Source: Chryseobacterium sp. 18061 (GTDB lineage Bacteria > Pseudomonadota > Gammaproteobacteria > Enterobacterales > Enterobacteriaceae). Taken from it: 64,000 nucleotides of DNA. Position numbers and translations under genes: made by a program. A model generated the notes under the pieces. That model ran no database searches. It was not told the DNA's origin and saw only the letters and a program-made list of their open reading frames with translations. This document shows, piece by piece, positions 18,030 to 27,394 of the stretch (position 1 is its first letter; every line of letters begins with the position of its first letter). The stretch spans positions 225,923 through 289,922 of the forward strand of contig CACSKA010000008.1 of assembly GCA_902706205.1 (NCBI GenBank), in the 5' to 3' direction.

Positions 18030-19523
18030 CTAATCTCCATGGTGTTTAATCAAACTGCTTTTACCGCCGCGCAAAGGCACTGCGCCGCTAAAAGGCTTGC
18101 CATCGATGGCATCATGAGTGCGTAGCGCTTCCGGACGGATCCAGCGCTGTACGCGCGTCGGCATATCCAGGCCAATCAACAAAATGACGACGAAGGTCAG
18201 GCCAAACGATAACGATCCCAGCGCGGTACCAAGATCCAGCTTCTGCGCGATCAGAGCGCCGATCACCGGGGCTATGGCCCCACCCATCGCACCGACGTTG
18301 TAGGTAAAGCCCAATCCGGCTGCACGTTGATCGGTATCGAAGTAGCCGCCGACCAGTTTCGGCAAGATCCCCGAGATCCCCTGGCCCAGCATCTGCTGGA
18401 AAAAGAGTAACAGGCCGAGCACCCACACGTTGGTGCCGCCGATCGCAAACACGGGAATTATCAGCACTTGTGAGGCCAGCAGACTACAAACATAGGCTTT
18501 ACGGGTCCCAAGCCAGTCACCGAGAAAACCGCCGACGCAGCAGCCAACCGCCGCGCCAAATCCGCTAAAGAACAGGACGCGGGCCACGGTGGAATGATCG
18601 TAAGCCAATTCGGTTTTCAGGTAAGTTGGCAACAACGCCTGAATCGGCCAGGAATACAGAAATGCGAACAGCACCACCACCATGAGCGTCACACCGGTAG
18701 GCCAACGCTTACCGCTGCTCTGAACCATAAAGCTGATAAAAATGATGGCGCTGATTAAGCCCAGCAGCAGGATCATGCCCGCGTTTCGCAATTCGCCGGA
18801 AAAACAGAACCACAGCGAAGTGGCCGCCACGGCGGTGAGAAAATAGTTGATGTAGCGGTGATCGCCGCGATACAGAATATCGACCATGGTGCGCACCGGC
18901 GCTTTTCCGGCGTGTTTCTGTTTCCAGTCTTCTGCTTCAGGAATGTTTTTGCGCAGCCATAGCGCGAACACAATCGGAAAAATACCGAGCAAAAACAGCG
19001 CACGCCAGCCCCACACCGGAACCACCAGACTGTAGACCTGCGCGGCAACCACTGCGCCCACCGAGAAGCCGGAGATCAAAAAGCCGCTGGCCTTGTTACG
19101 CATATGCTTTGGCCAGCTCTCAATCACGTAGGTGGCGCTTGAACCGTATTCTCCCGCCATGCCCATGCCGATAACCAGGCGGGCGATAAACAGTGTGGTG
19201 AAACCAGGTGCTAAACCACAGGCCAGCGTCCCGACCGAGAACAGGACGATACTGGTAACCATCGCCAGACGACGCCCGTAGCGATCTCCCATTGCGCCAA
19301 GCATCAGACCGCCAAACCAGCGCGAAATGAACGCAGCAGAGATCAGGCTCGCAGCCTGAACGGTCGTCAGGCCAAATTCGCTTTGCACTTCAGTGAGCAC
19401 TAGCGCCATCAGTACAAAATCGAAGCCATCGAGCAGATAACCGAGCCAGGCGGCGGTAAACGCCCGCCACTGCGCCCTGTCGAGATGGCGGTACCACGGG
19501 ATGTTTTGGGTAGTCATACTCAT
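18030..19523 (-). CDS. nanT: Sialic acid:H+ symporter NanT
   Basis: NanT imports N-acetylneuraminate across the inner membrane with protons. The 497-residue protein is a major facilitator superfamily member of the sialate:H+ symporter type, with an enlarged set of membrane segments. MFS signatures are visible: GDRYGRRLAMVTS between early helices and GFLGDWLGTRKAYV in the second half, with LLDGFDFVLMAL in helix 1. It is close to E. coli NanT along its whole length. It lies between nanA and nanE in the standard operon order. Confidence 0.96.
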   Translation of the reverse strand: MSMTTQNIPWYRHLDRAQWRAFTAAWLGYLLDGFDFVLMALVLTEVQSEFGLTTVQAASLISAAFISRWFGGLMLGAMGDRYGRRLAMVTSIVLFSVGTLACGLAPGFTTLFIARLVIGMGMAGEYGSSATYVIESWPKHMRNKASGFLISGFSVGAVVAAQVYSLVVPVWGWRALFLLGIFPIVFALWLRKNIPEAEDWKQKHAGKAPVRTMVDILYRGDHRYINYFLTAVAATSLWFCFSGELRNAGMILLLGLISAIIFISFMVQSSGKRWPTGVTLMVVVLFAFLYSWPIQALLPTYLKTELAYDHSTVARVLFFSGFGAAVGCCVGGFLGDWLGTRKAYVCSLLASQVLIIPVFAIGGTNVWVLGLLLFFQQMLGQGISGILPKLVGGYFDTDQRAAGLGFTYNVGAMGGAIAPVIGALIAQKLDLGTALGSLSFGLTFVVILLIGLDMPTRVQRWIRPEALRTHDAIDGKPFSGAVPLRGGKSSLIKHHGD

Positions 19524-19594
19524 GTCACTCTCCCGCGTTGGGCTTCGCCCACGCTGTATTCATTGGGGTTTTCCCCGGCGAGCCGGGCAACCTG

Positions 19595-20497
19595 TCAGCG
19601 CTGCTGAGCCATCTCCTGCTGCAGCTGGCTGGCCAGCGCCTTCAGCGCAGGCAGGAATGTCTCATCCACCGGGGCAAACGGCTTGCGGCACAGCGGAACA
19701 TCCACCACATCCATGTAGTGCAGTACCGTCTTCAGGCCACGGAAAACGCCGGTCTGAATAAGCAGATCGATAACCTTGTTGCATTCACTTTGCAGCTGCT
19801 GTGCCCGCGCCATGTCACCCGATTTCAGCGCGCTGACGATATTCTGGTAGCGCCAGCCCATGATATTGTACGTGCTGCCAATTCCACCATCGGCACCGGC
19901 TAACAGGCCGGAGGCGAAGATCTCATCGTAGCCGTTGTAGAGCACCAGACTCGGGTGCGCGCGGCGGATCTGCTCCATTTGAAACAGATCGCCAGAAGTT
20001 TGTTTCAGCGCACCTACGCCCGGCAGGGTCACTAGCGTGTTTATCTGTTCGAGGCTTAACTTCACACCGCTCAACGCAGGAATGTTGTAAACCACCATCG
20101 GTAGGCCGTCCGCTGAATCAATGATGGCGCGGTAATGATCGCAGTGCTCTTCGAAGCTGAACGGATAGTAAAAAGGCGTGACCGCAGAGACGGCATCATA
20201 ACCAGAGCGCTTCGCCGCCTGTGCCAGCTGCTGACTTTCTACAGTACTGACGCAACCTACGTGAGCAATCAGTTTGATCTGACCTTTCGCTTCGTCCGCC
20301 ACAATCTCCAGCACCTGCTGACGTTCGGCCCCGGATTGCACAAACGCTTCTCCTGTGGATCCGCCCACATAGAGCCCATCGATCCCCTGTTGAATGTTAA
20401 AGCGCACCAGACGGCGCAGGCTTTGCTCATCCAACTGCTGCTGGCGAGTAAACGGGGTTAACAACGCGGCCATGACTCCACGTAAATTGGCTGACAT
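19595..20497 (-). CDS. nanA: N-acetylneuraminate lyase
   Basis: NanA splits sialic acid into pyruvate and ManNAc. The 300-residue protein is a class I aldolase of the DHDPS/NAL family. The Schiff-base lysine is at residue 165 (GALKQTSGD), the catalytic tyrosine at 137 (VVYNIPALSG), and the pyruvate-binding GGSTGEAF lies near residue 46. It is the first gene of the nan operon, directly behind the NanR operator. Confidence 0.97.
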   Translation of the reverse strand: MSANLRGVMAALLTPFTRQQQLDEQSLRRLVRFNIQQGIDGLYVGGSTGEAFVQSGAERQQVLEIVADEAKGQIKLIAHVGCVSTVESQQLAQAAKRSGYDAVSAVTPFYYPFSFEEHCDHYRAIIDSADGLPMVVYNIPALSGVKLSLEQINTLVTLPGVGALKQTSGDLFQMEQIRRAHPSLVLYNGYDEIFASGLLAGADGGIGSTYNIMGWRYQNIVSALKSGDMARAQQLQSECNKVIDLLIQTGVFRGLKTVLHYMDVVDVPLCRKPFAPVDETFLPALKALASQLQQEMAQQR

Positions 20498-20532
20498 ACA
20501 AACCTCTCAGATAAGTGATGTAACATTAACGA

Positions 20533-20555
20533 TATACCTTTATACCTGTTATACC
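20533..20555. promoter_or_regulatory. NanR operator with three GGTATA repeats
   Basis: TATACC occurs at 20533-20538, 20541-20546 and 20550-20555, so the nanA coding strand reads three direct GGTATA repeats separated by 3 and 2 bases. This is the arrangement known for the E. coli NanR operator. It lies 36 bases before nanA, where repressor binding would block the promoter; N-acetylneuraminate is the known inducer. Confidence 0.9.
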
Positions 20556-20633
20556 AGCTCATTTATGCGTCAACCTAATACGGAAAGCTTATCTTGCGAT
20601 CTGCTTCACTAAACGATCGTCAGGATCGGAGGG

Positions 20634-21413
20634 TTATTTTTTCGTTTTGCTCTGCCCTAAGGCGTGCCAGGTGGAGGAAACGCTGTTCAGATGGGTCTGA
20701 AGTGCGCGATCGGCATCTTCGGGATCGCGGCGTCGAATCGCATCCACGATCGCAATGTGTTCCTGGTAGCTGACATTGTTGTGGTGATGCAGCTCGCTGT
20801 CGGCCACTTTCGGACGGGCGGCAATCAGCCAGTCCAGCAATGCAACGTGGATCGCCATGAAAATCGGGTTGCCGGGAATTTCGGCCAGCACGCGGTGAAA
20901 ATCCACATCAGAGCGAATGAACAGCGTGTTGTCGTCGAGCGACTGGCTATTAATTTCCAGCGCTTTTGCCAACCGTTCAACCTGCTCATCGCTGGCGTTT
21001 TCAGCCGCGTAGCGCACCAGGCTTGATTCAAAAAACAGGCGAAGTTGTTCGAAATGAGCGATGCCGCCAGGATGGGCGAGGAAATCTTTCGCCATGCCGG
21101 AAAGCTCGCTGATGATGGTATCCGCAGAAGGGCGTGACACTCGGGCGCGTTCGCCGTTGTTGATTTGCACCAGCCCTTTACGCTTGAGCGCCGCTAATGC
21201 CTCGCGCACCGAAGGACGGCCAACGTTGAAGAAGGTCATCAGCTCACGCTCAGAGGGCAGCTGCTCGCCTTCAGCAAACTCGCGACGGCGGATCATCTGT
21301 TCCAGCTCTTCTTCCACCATTTCCGACAGCTTTTTACGCGCCAGCGGACGACGGCCCAGGCTGCGACCAATGGTTTCTGAAGTCTCTTCTTCCTGAGGAT
21401 CAAATGCGTTCAT
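20634..21413 (-). CDS. nanR: Sialic acid operon repressor NanR
   Basis: NanR represses nanATEK and related operons and releases DNA on binding N-acetylneuraminate. The 259-residue protein is a GntR/FadR-type regulator with an N-terminal extension. The winged helix-turn-helix spans about residues 30-100 (LARKKLSEMVEEELEQMIRR, QLPSERELMTFFNVGRPSVREALAALKRKG), followed by the all-helical FCD sensor domain (SDVDFHRVLAEIPGN). I used the ATG at 21413; its ribosome binding site is weak, and E. coli NanR starts about three codons earlier, so the start is uncertain. Its operator lies just downstream, before nanA. Confidence 0.93.
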   Translation of the reverse strand: MNAFDPQEEETSETIGRSLGRRPLARKKLSEMVEEELEQMIRRREFAEGEQLPSERELMTFFNVGRPSVREALAALKRKGLVQINNGERARVSRPSADTIISELSGMAKDFLAHPGGIAHFEQLRLFFESSLVRYAAENASDEQVERLAKALEINSQSLDDNTLFIRSDVDFHRVLAEIPGNPIFMAIHVALLDWLIAARPKVADSELHHHNNVSYQEHIAIVDAIRRRDPEDADRALQTHLNSVSSTWHALGQSKTKK

Positions 21414-21504
21414 AGCGGTTATCGGGGCCAGGTGACAGTATGTGACATCGAGCCCATAGAGTAACACAGGATTTTCAGGCTGGCGAAAGTGGGACAGATA
21501 ACAA

Positions 21505-21526
21505 AACAGGCCCCGAAGGACCTGTT
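21505..21526 (-). terminator. Terminator after sspB
   Basis: AACAGG-CCC-cgaa-GG-A-CCTGTT forms a stem just beyond the sspB stop, followed on the minus strand by TTGTTATC. It probably ends the sspAB transcript. Confidence 0.7.
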
Positions 21527-21537
21527 GGATTATGGAG

Positions 21538-22032
21538 TTACTTCACAACGCGAAGCGCCGGACGGCCACCGCGCGGAGGCGGCGTATCGTCTGGATCGTT
21601 GTCGTCATCGCTGTCTGGCTTGTCACCGTCGATAACCGACATCACCGTTTCGTTTTCCGCGCCGATGCCTGCGTCGTCGTTGACGTGAGTCACGTCTTCG
21701 TCGTACGCCGCTTCCGGTTCGAACATGGTACCTGCGCCGTTTTCACGCGCGTAGATAGCCAGCACTGCTGCCAGTGGCACTTCAACCTGACGCGGCACAC
21801 CGCCGAAGCGCGCATTAAAGCTCACGTCGTCGTTTGAAAGCTCCAGATTACCCACCGCTCGCGGGGCAATATTCAAAACGATTTGCCCGTCGCGTGCGTA
21901 TTCCATTGGAACACGCACTCCCGGTAACGTCACGTCCACCACCAGATGTGGCGTCAGCTGGTTATCCAGCAGCCATTCATAGAATGCCCGCAGCAGATAA
22001 GGACGACGTGGAGTCAGCTGTGACACATCCAT
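21538..22032 (-). CDS. sspB: ClpXP adaptor SspB
   Basis: SspB binds ssrA-tagged peptides and the RseA fragment and delivers them to the ClpXP protease. The 164-residue protein has the conserved folded domain (YLLRAFYEWLLDNQLTPHLVVD, IVLNIAPRAVGNLELSNDDVSFNARFGG). A long acidic flexible linker follows, and it ends in the ClpX-docking tail RPALRVVK. It starts 4 bases after sspA and is co-transcribed with it. Confidence 0.97.
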   Translation of the reverse strand: MDVSQLTPRRPYLLRAFYEWLLDNQLTPHLVVDVTLPGVRVPMEYARDGQIVLNIAPRAVGNLELSNDDVSFNARFGGVPRQVEVPLAAVLAIYARENGAGTMFEPEAAYDEDVTHVNDDAGIGAENETVMSVIDGDKPDSDDDNDPDDTPPPRGGRPALRVVK

Positions 22033-22036
22033 TCAA

Positions 22037-22675
22037 TTAGCCTCGACCGAGACGCATTTCACGCTCGGGTTCAGTTAAGGAAGCGAGGAATGAATCACGT
22101 TCGAATACGCGAGTCATGTACGCTTTCATCTCTTTAGAACCTGCACCAACCAGCTCGATACCCATGACTGGCAAACGCCAGAGCAGCGGAGCCAGATAGC
22201 AATCGACCAGGCTGAACTCATCGCTCAGGAAATATGGCTTCTGAGTGAATACTGGCGCGATTGCCAGCAGTTCTTCACGCAGCTGCTTACGCGCGGCATC
22301 AGCCTGTGCTGCCGAACCGTTCTGGACGGTATGCAGAAGCGTATACCAGTCTTTCTCGATGCGTTGCATGTACAGACGGCTTTCACCGCGAGCAACCGGG
22401 TAAACCGGCATCAGCGGCGGATGAGGGAAACGCTCATCCAGATATTCCATAATGATGCGAGATTCCCAAAGGGTCAGCTCGCGATCTACCAGTGTCGGAA
22501 CGCTTTGATTCGGGTTGAGGTCAATCAGATCCTGAGGTGGATTGTCCTTTTCCACGAGCTCAATTTCAAAACTGACACCCTTTTCAGCCAGCACAATGCG
22601 GACCTGATGGCTATAGATGTCAGTAGGACCAGAAAACAGCGTCATTACCGAACGTTTGTTGGCAGCGACAGCCAT
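22037..22675 (-). CDS. sspA: Stringent starvation protein A
   Basis: SspA binds RNA polymerase and supports stationary-phase acid tolerance; it lowers H-NS levels in E. coli. The 212-residue protein has a glutathione-S-transferase fold without GST activity: thioredoxin-like N-domain (TLFSGPTDIYSHQVRIVLAEKG), the cis-Pro region (NPNQSVPTLVDRE) and a helical C-domain with the surface motif DEFSLVDCYLAPLLWRLP. Length matches E. coli. It heads the sspA-sspB operon. Confidence 0.97.
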   Translation of the reverse strand: MAVAANKRSVMTLFSGPTDIYSHQVRIVLAEKGVSFEIELVEKDNPPQDLIDLNPNQSVPTLVDRELTLWESRIIMEYLDERFPHPPLMPVYPVARGESRLYMQRIEKDWYTLLHTVQNGSAAQADAARKQLREELLAIAPVFTQKPYFLSDEFSLVDCYLAPLLWRLPVMGIELVGAGSKEMKAYMTRVFERDSFLASLTEPEREMRLGRG

Positions 22676-22996
22676 GAAAACCTCCAGGTATATTCAGAAT
22701 TTTTTTACTGCTACCTGCCACGACATGTGACCGGCCAGTGGTAAAGCCCCGTAAGCGTCGAACGACATTCCTGTTCACAAACGAAACAAACAAAAAATGA
22801 ACAATCGCCCGCATTTGGGCAGAAAATTGGATGATAGTTTACCAGATTTTGCAGACCTTGTGGTGAGGCGATTCTGGAAATGCTGAAAAAGGCTGAAAAG
22901 AGAGACAGGGATTGTGGATAACGCCCATTTTATCCATAAAAAAACCCGCCGAAGCGGGTTTTTTCGCCAATTGTTCTGCGCGAAGCAGAAAAACAA
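22676..22996. other. Intergenic region with sspA promoter and rpsI terminator
   Basis: This 321-base gap between rpsI and sspA (both minus strand) holds the rplM-rpsI terminator at 22938-22964 and a likely sspA promoter zone. A TAAACT -10 candidate is read on the minus strand at 22836-22841. The sspA leader would be about 150 bases. No coding sequence is supported. Confidence 0.6.
22938..22964 (-). terminator. Rho-independent terminator of rplM-rpsI
   Basis: CCCGC-cgaa-GCGGG stem with a GNRA-like tetraloop, flanked by seven As and six Ts, so it can work in both directions. It lies directly after rpsI. Confidence 0.92.
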
Positions 22997-23389
22997 TTAA
23001 CGCTTGGAGAACTGAGGACGACGACGTGCTTTACGCAGGCCGACTTTCTTACGTTCAACTTTACGAGCATCACGAGTAACGAAGCCTGCTTTACGCAGTT
23101 CGCCACGCAGGGACTCGTCGTACTCCATCAGAGCGCGGGTGATACCGTGACGGATCGCACCAGCCTGACCAGAGATACCACCACCTTTAACAGTGATGTA
23201 CAGATCCAGTTTCTCAACCATGTCGACCAGTTCCAGCGGCTGACGAACTACCATGCGGGCAGTTTCACGACCGAAGTACTGTTCCAGAGAACGTTGGTTG
23301 ATAACGATTTTGCCGCTGCCCGGTTTGATAAACACGCGAGCTGCGGAACTTTTGCGGCGACCAGTGCCGTAGTATTGATTTTCAGCCAT
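22997..23389 (-). CDS. rpsI: 30S ribosomal protein S9
   Basis: S9 is a 30S head protein whose C-terminal tail reaches the P-site tRNA. The 130-residue product, MAENQYYGTGRRKSSAARVF..., ends in the basic tail RKARRRPQFSKR typical of S9. I chose the second of two near starts (ATG at 23389) because it gives the E. coli protein; the ATG two codons earlier is possible. It is co-transcribed with rplM, 14 bases downstream of it. Confidence 0.97.
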   Translation of the reverse strand: MAENQYYGTGRRKSSAARVFIKPGSGKIVINQRSLEQYFGRETARMVVRQPLELVDMVEKLDLYITVKGGGISGQAGAIRHGITRALMEYDESLRGELRKAGFVTRDARKVERKKVGLRKARRRPQFSKR

Positions 23390-23403
23390 TGCCATAATCC
23401 CGA

Positions 23404-23832
23404 TTAGATGTCCAGAACTTGCGGTTGCTGTGCCGCGTGGTTGTGCTCGTTACCCGCGTAAACTTTCAGTTTACGGTACATAGCACGACCCAGCGGGCCT
23501 TTTGGCAGCATGCCTTTAACCGCGATTTCAATTACACGCTCAGGACGGCGGGCAATCATCTCTTCAAAGGTCGCTTCTTTAATACCGCCGATGTGGCCGG
23601 TGTGATGGTAATACACCTTGTCTTCACGCTTGTTGCCGGTTACAGCAACTTTTTCTGCGTTCAGAACGATGATGTAGTCACCGGTATCCACGTGCGGAGT
23701 GTATTCCGCTTTGTGCTTACCGCGCAGGCGACGAGCCAGTTCGGAAGCCAGACGACCCAGAGTCTTACCGGTCGCGTCAACAACATACCAGTCGCGCTGT
23801 ACGGTTTCTGGTTTAGCTGTAAAAGTTTTCAT
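23404..23832 (-). CDS. rplM: 50S ribosomal protein L13
   Basis: L13 is an early-assembly protein of the large subunit and, in E. coli, represses translation of its own mRNA. The 142-residue product, MKTFTAKPETVQRDWYVVDATGKTLGRLASELARRLRGKHK..., is nearly identical to the E. coli protein. The ATG at 23832 was chosen over an upstream in-frame start because it gives the known N-terminus. It heads the rplM-rpsI operon, behind a leader of about 150 bases. Confidence 0.97.
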   Translation of the reverse strand: MKTFTAKPETVQRDWYVVDATGKTLGRLASELARRLRGKHKAEYTPHVDTGDYIIVLNAEKVAVTGNKREDKVYYHHTGHIGGIKEATFEEMIARRPERVIEIAVKGMLPKGPLGRAMYRKLKVYAGNEHNHAAQQPQVLDI

Positions 23833-23994
23833 TAAAAGCTTACCCAATAAATAGTTACACGTTGGTGAACACCCAAACGTTTAAAAGTTGAGGTTCACAC
23901 GACATTGTCCAGCAAACCTACCCCTTCGAATAGCCTATGCCGGCACGACAAAAGTTTTGGGAAAAAAACTTTAGTTGTAACGTGGGGTCGCAGG

Positions 23995-24023
23995 ATTATA
24001 GAGAAGTCGACTTCAAAGGTCGA
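23995..24023 (-). promoter_or_regulatory. rplM promoter
   Basis: On the minus strand a perfect TATAAT (23995-24000) is followed by a GC-rich discriminator (CCTGCGACC), typical of ribosomal promoters under stringent control. TCGACC sits 17 bases upstream in the -35 position. The leader to rplM is about 150 bases. Confidence 0.7.
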
Positions 24024-24049
24024 CCCCTTTTTGTGATTAGAAACGGTTT

Positions 24050-25180
24050 TTAACCCGCCAGATGCTCACGCTTGAGGTACTCTTCGCTTTGCATCTCCTG
24101 TAATCGAGAAAGGCAGCGCTGGAATTCAAACTTCAGACGCTCTCCTTTATAGATGTCATACAACGGCACCTGCGCGCTGACCACTAGCTTCACGTGACGT
24201 TCGTAAAATTCGTCCACTAACGCAATAAAACGACGCGCTTCGCTTTCCATCAGTGCCGTCATCACCGGCACGTCAAACATCATGACCGTGTGGAACAGAC
24301 GCGAAAGCGCGATGTAATCATGCTGGCTACGGGCATTCACGCACAGCGTCGCAAACGAAACCGCCAGGGTCTGATTCTCTGCGCCAAGCGTCGGCAGCGG
24401 ACGATGGTTGATTTCCAGCACCGGCATCTGCTCACGCTTCACACCGGCCAGCGCCAGCCACAGTTTGTCCATTTGTTGGCGGGTATCGTCATTCAGCGGC
24501 GACAACCACAGATGAGCCTGAGTCAGCGTACGCAGGCGGTAATCAATACCGGCGTCGACGTTCATGATGTCGCAGTGTTCTTTAATAGCCTCGATGGCCG
24601 GTAGGAAACGCGCACGCTGCAGGCCGTTGCGGTACAGGTCATCAGGCGGGATGTTAGACGTGGCCACCAGCGTAATTCCGCGGGCGAATAGCGCTTTCAT
24701 CAGGCCGCCGAGCAGCATCGCATCGGTAATGTCTGAAACAAAGAACTCGTCAAAGCACAGCACGTCGGTTTCGGATTTAAAGCGGTCCGCGACGATTTCC
24801 AGCGGATCGCTTTGGCCCTGCAACGCCATCAATTCTTCATGCACTCGCAGCATAAAGCGATGGAAATGCAGGCGCTGTTTCCGTTCACCCGGCAGGCTTT
24901 GATAGAACATGTCCATCAGCCAGGTTTTGCCTCGCCCCACGCCGCCCCACATATATAAGCCGCGAACCGGCGCGTTTGTCGTCGATTCACGCTTGCCCAG
25001 CAGTTTGCCAAACTTGGCTCGTAGGCCACTACTGGCGGGAGCCGCTGTCGCCGGAAGGTGAATCAGTTCCTGATAGATAGTGTCCAGCCGGGAGACGGCC
25101 TCACGCTGAACGTCATCGGGCTGATGACTGCCCTCGTTAAGGGCCTGAAGATATCGCGATGTGGGGGTCATGCTTTGCAT
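24050..25180 (-). CDS. zapE: Cell division ATPase ZapE
   Basis: ZapE is an AFG1-type P-loop ATPase that joins the Z-ring late in constriction and affects FtsZ bundling in E. coli. The 376-residue protein has Walker A GGVGRGKT near residue 80, Walker B LCFDEFFVSDI near 140, and a sensor-like VATSNIPPDDLYRNGLQR. It matches the E. coli protein over its whole length. It is divergent from zapG, another division and envelope gene. Confidence 0.96.
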   Translation of the reverse strand: MQSMTPTSRYLQALNEGSHQPDDVQREAVSRLDTIYQELIHLPATAAPASSGLRAKFGKLLGKRESTTNAPVRGLYMWGGVGRGKTWLMDMFYQSLPGERKQRLHFHRFMLRVHEELMALQGQSDPLEIVADRFKSETDVLCFDEFFVSDITDAMLLGGLMKALFARGITLVATSNIPPDDLYRNGLQRARFLPAIEAIKEHCDIMNVDAGIDYRLRTLTQAHLWLSPLNDDTRQQMDKLWLALAGVKREQMPVLEINHRPLPTLGAENQTLAVSFATLCVNARSQHDYIALSRLFHTVMMFDVPVMTALMESEARRFIALVDEFYERHVKLVVSAQVPLYDIYKGERLKFEFQRCLSRLQEMQSEEYLKREHLAG

Positions 25181-25370
25181 AAGTTATTGTTATTTCCTGA
25201 AAAGCAACGTGCAGCAGTTCACGGTTGTCGAAAAAAAGGCCGTTCTACAGTACGCGATGACACGCCAGGATTCCACTTCTAAGGAAATAGCGGTTATAGT
25301 GGCAATATCGGGCGCGGGCGAGCAGCCTTTTTGCCACCCTAACGGAACCACAAAACAACGGGAGAAGTTC

Positions 25371-25769
25371 ATGACCTGGGAATATGCGCTAATTGGTTTA
25401 GTCGTCGGTCTCATCATTGGCGCCGTCGCTATGCGATTTGGGAACCGCAAATTACGTCAACAGCAGGCCCTGCAGTACGAACTGGAAAAAAATAAAGCAG
25501 AGCTGGACGAGTATCGTGAAGAACTGGTTAGCCACTTTGCTCGCAGCGCTGAGCTGCTCGACAATATGGCGCATGACTATCGTCAGCTCTATCAGCACAT
25601 GGCGAAGAGCTCCAGCAGCCTGCTGCCGGAAATGAGCGCTGAAGATAATCCGTTCCGCAGTCGTCTGGCTGAATCTGAAGCCAGCAACGATCAGGCGCCG
25701 GTTCAGATGCCACGCGACTATTCTGACGGTGCTTCTGGCCTGCTTCGCAGCGCGGCTAAACGCGATTAA
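25371..25769 (+). CDS. zapG: Envelope/division protein ZapG (YhcB, DUF1043)
   Basis: ZapG (YhcB) is an inner-membrane protein linked to division and envelope biogenesis. The 132-residue product has one N-terminal membrane segment (WEYALIGLVVGLIIGAVAMRF), then a cytoplasmic helical coiled coil (about residues 28-85), then a disordered tail. The frame is open far upstream, but the ATG at 25371 follows GGGAGAAG and matches the family start. It ends before a strong hairpin. Confidence 0.95.
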   Translation: MTWEYALIGLVVGLIIGAVAMRFGNRKLRQQQALQYELEKNKAELDEYREELVSHFARSAELLDNMAHDYRQLYQHMAKSSSSLLPEMSAEDNPFRSRLAESEASNDQAPVQMPRDYSDGASGLLRSAAKRD

Positions 25770-25781
25770 TCCTCTTTATTT

Positions 25782-25804
25782 ACGGGCGCAGCCACTGCGC
25801 CCGT
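25782..25804 (+). terminator. Hairpin after zapG
   Basis: ACGGGCGCAG and CTGCGCCCGT form a perfect 10-bp GC-rich stem with a 3-base loop, 12 bases after zapG. There is no T-run behind it, so it may stabilise the 3' end rather than terminate alone. Confidence 0.6.
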
Positions 25805-25932
25805 CACTTCCTGCCTTACCCAGCTATTATTTAATAATTCACCTCATTGTTAGACGTTCGAAAATTCAATAACATCGAACGGTTTAAGGGCGTATTTCCC
25901 TCACATTCCTCAGGTTATGAGAGCCAGCATCA

Positions 25933-27306
25933 ATGAAGAATAAAACCTTATTATTAAGTGCGTTAGCGTTAAGTGTTGGGTTATCTCTTGGCGTCGCAGC
26001 GCCGGTGTCGGCTTCTCTACCTGCTCAGATTCCAGGCCAGGCTCAGATACCGAGCCTTGCGCCGATGCTGGAAAAAGTGCTGCCTGCTGTGGTGAGTGTT
26101 CAGGTAGAAGGCACCGCCTCCCCAAGTGGACGCGGGCAGGTTCCGGAAGAGCTGAAAAAATATTTAGGTGAAGATGCGCCGAATGAACAGCCGCAGCCGT
26201 TTGAAGGGCTCGGCTCGGGCGTCATCATTGATGCTGCGAAGGGTTATGTCCTGACCAACAATCACGTCATCAGCCAGGCGCAGAAAATCAGTGTGCAATT
26301 GAACGACGGTCGCGAGTTTGACGCCAAACTGGTGGGCAGTGACGAGCAAAGCGATATCGCACTGCTGCAATTGCAAAAGGCCGATCATCTGACCCAAATC
26401 GCGATTGCCGACTCCGATAAACTGCGCGTCGGTGATTTTGCCGTCGCCGTCGGAAACCCGTTCGGCCTCGGACAAACCGCGACGTCAGGCATCATTTCAG
26501 CCCTCGGACGCAGTGGCCTGAATCTCGAAGGTCTGGAAAACTTTATCCAGACCGACGCCTCAATTAACCGCGGTAACTCAGGCGGCGCGCTGTTGAATCT
26601 CAACGGTGAATTGGTCGGGATCAATACCGCCATTCTTGCTCCGAGCGGCGGCAGCATCGGGATTGGCTTTGCCATTCCAAGCAACATGGCGATTACGCTC
26701 GCCAAACAGCTGATTCAGTTTGGCGAAATCAAACGTGGCCTGCTCGGTATTAAAGGCATGGAGATGACCGCTGACATCGCCAAAGCATTTAATCTGGATA
26801 TTCAACGCGGGGCATTTATCAGCGAAGTGCTGCCTGGCTCTGGCTCTGCAAAAGCAGGGATTAAAGCAGGCGACATTATTGTTAGCCTGAATGACAAACC
26901 GCTTAGCAGCTTCGCCGAACTGCGCTCGCGTATCGCCACCACAGAACCTGGCACCAAGGTCAAACTCGGCCTGCTGCGTGAAGGCAAACCGCTGAGCGTA
27001 GAAGTGACGCTGGATAAAAGCACTTCGGCGACCGCCAGCGCGGAACTTATTACCCCTGCCCTGCAAGGCGCGTCGCTAAGCGACGGCCAGATGAAGGATG
27101 GTACCAAAGGCATCATGCTCGATGACGTTGATAAAGGCAGCGCAGCCGCAATGGTAGGGCTGCATAAAGGTGACGTGATTATCGGCATCAACCGTCAGCG
27201 CGTGCAGTCCATCGCCGAGATGCGTAAGGTGCTGGAAACCAAGCCGGCCATCATTGCGTTGAACGTCATGCGAAATAATGAAAGTATTTATCTGCTGTTG
27301 CATTAA
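25933..27306 (+). CDS. degQ: Periplasmic serine endoprotease DegQ
   Basis: DegQ is a periplasmic HtrA-family protease and chaperone for misfolded envelope proteins. The 457-residue precursor has a signal peptide ending near residue 28 (PVSASLPA). The trypsin-like domain carries the triad His111 (TNNHVI), Asp141 (SDIALL) and Ser216 (GNSGGA), and two PDZ domains follow (about 260-350 and 365-455). The two PDZ domains separate it from DegS. It lies 88 bases before degS, the usual tandem. Confidence 0.97.
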   Translation: MKNKTLLLSALALSVGLSLGVAAPVSASLPAQIPGQAQIPSLAPMLEKVLPAVVSVQVEGTASPSGRGQVPEELKKYLGEDAPNEQPQPFEGLGSGVIIDAAKGYVLTNNHVISQAQKISVQLNDGREFDAKLVGSDEQSDIALLQLQKADHLTQIAIADSDKLRVGDFAVAVGNPFGLGQTATSGIISALGRSGLNLEGLENFIQTDASINRGNSGGALLNLNGELVGINTAILAPSGGSIGIGFAIPSNMAITLAKQLIQFGEIKRGLLGIKGMEMTADIAKAFNLDIQRGAFISEVLPGSGSAKAGIKAGDIIVSLNDKPLSSFAELRSRIATTEPGTKVKLGLLREGKPLSVEVTLDKSTSATASAELITPALQGASLSDGQMKDGTKGIMLDDVDKGSAAAMVGLHKGDVIIGINRQRVQSIAEMRKVLETKPAIIALNVMRNNESIYLLLH

Positions 27307-27394
27307 GCGAAAACGCTGCGGACATCGCCTGCGTGTGATGTCCGCATAACTCGTGATATGCTTCGCCTGTTTCCTTACCTGTGATAATCGCACC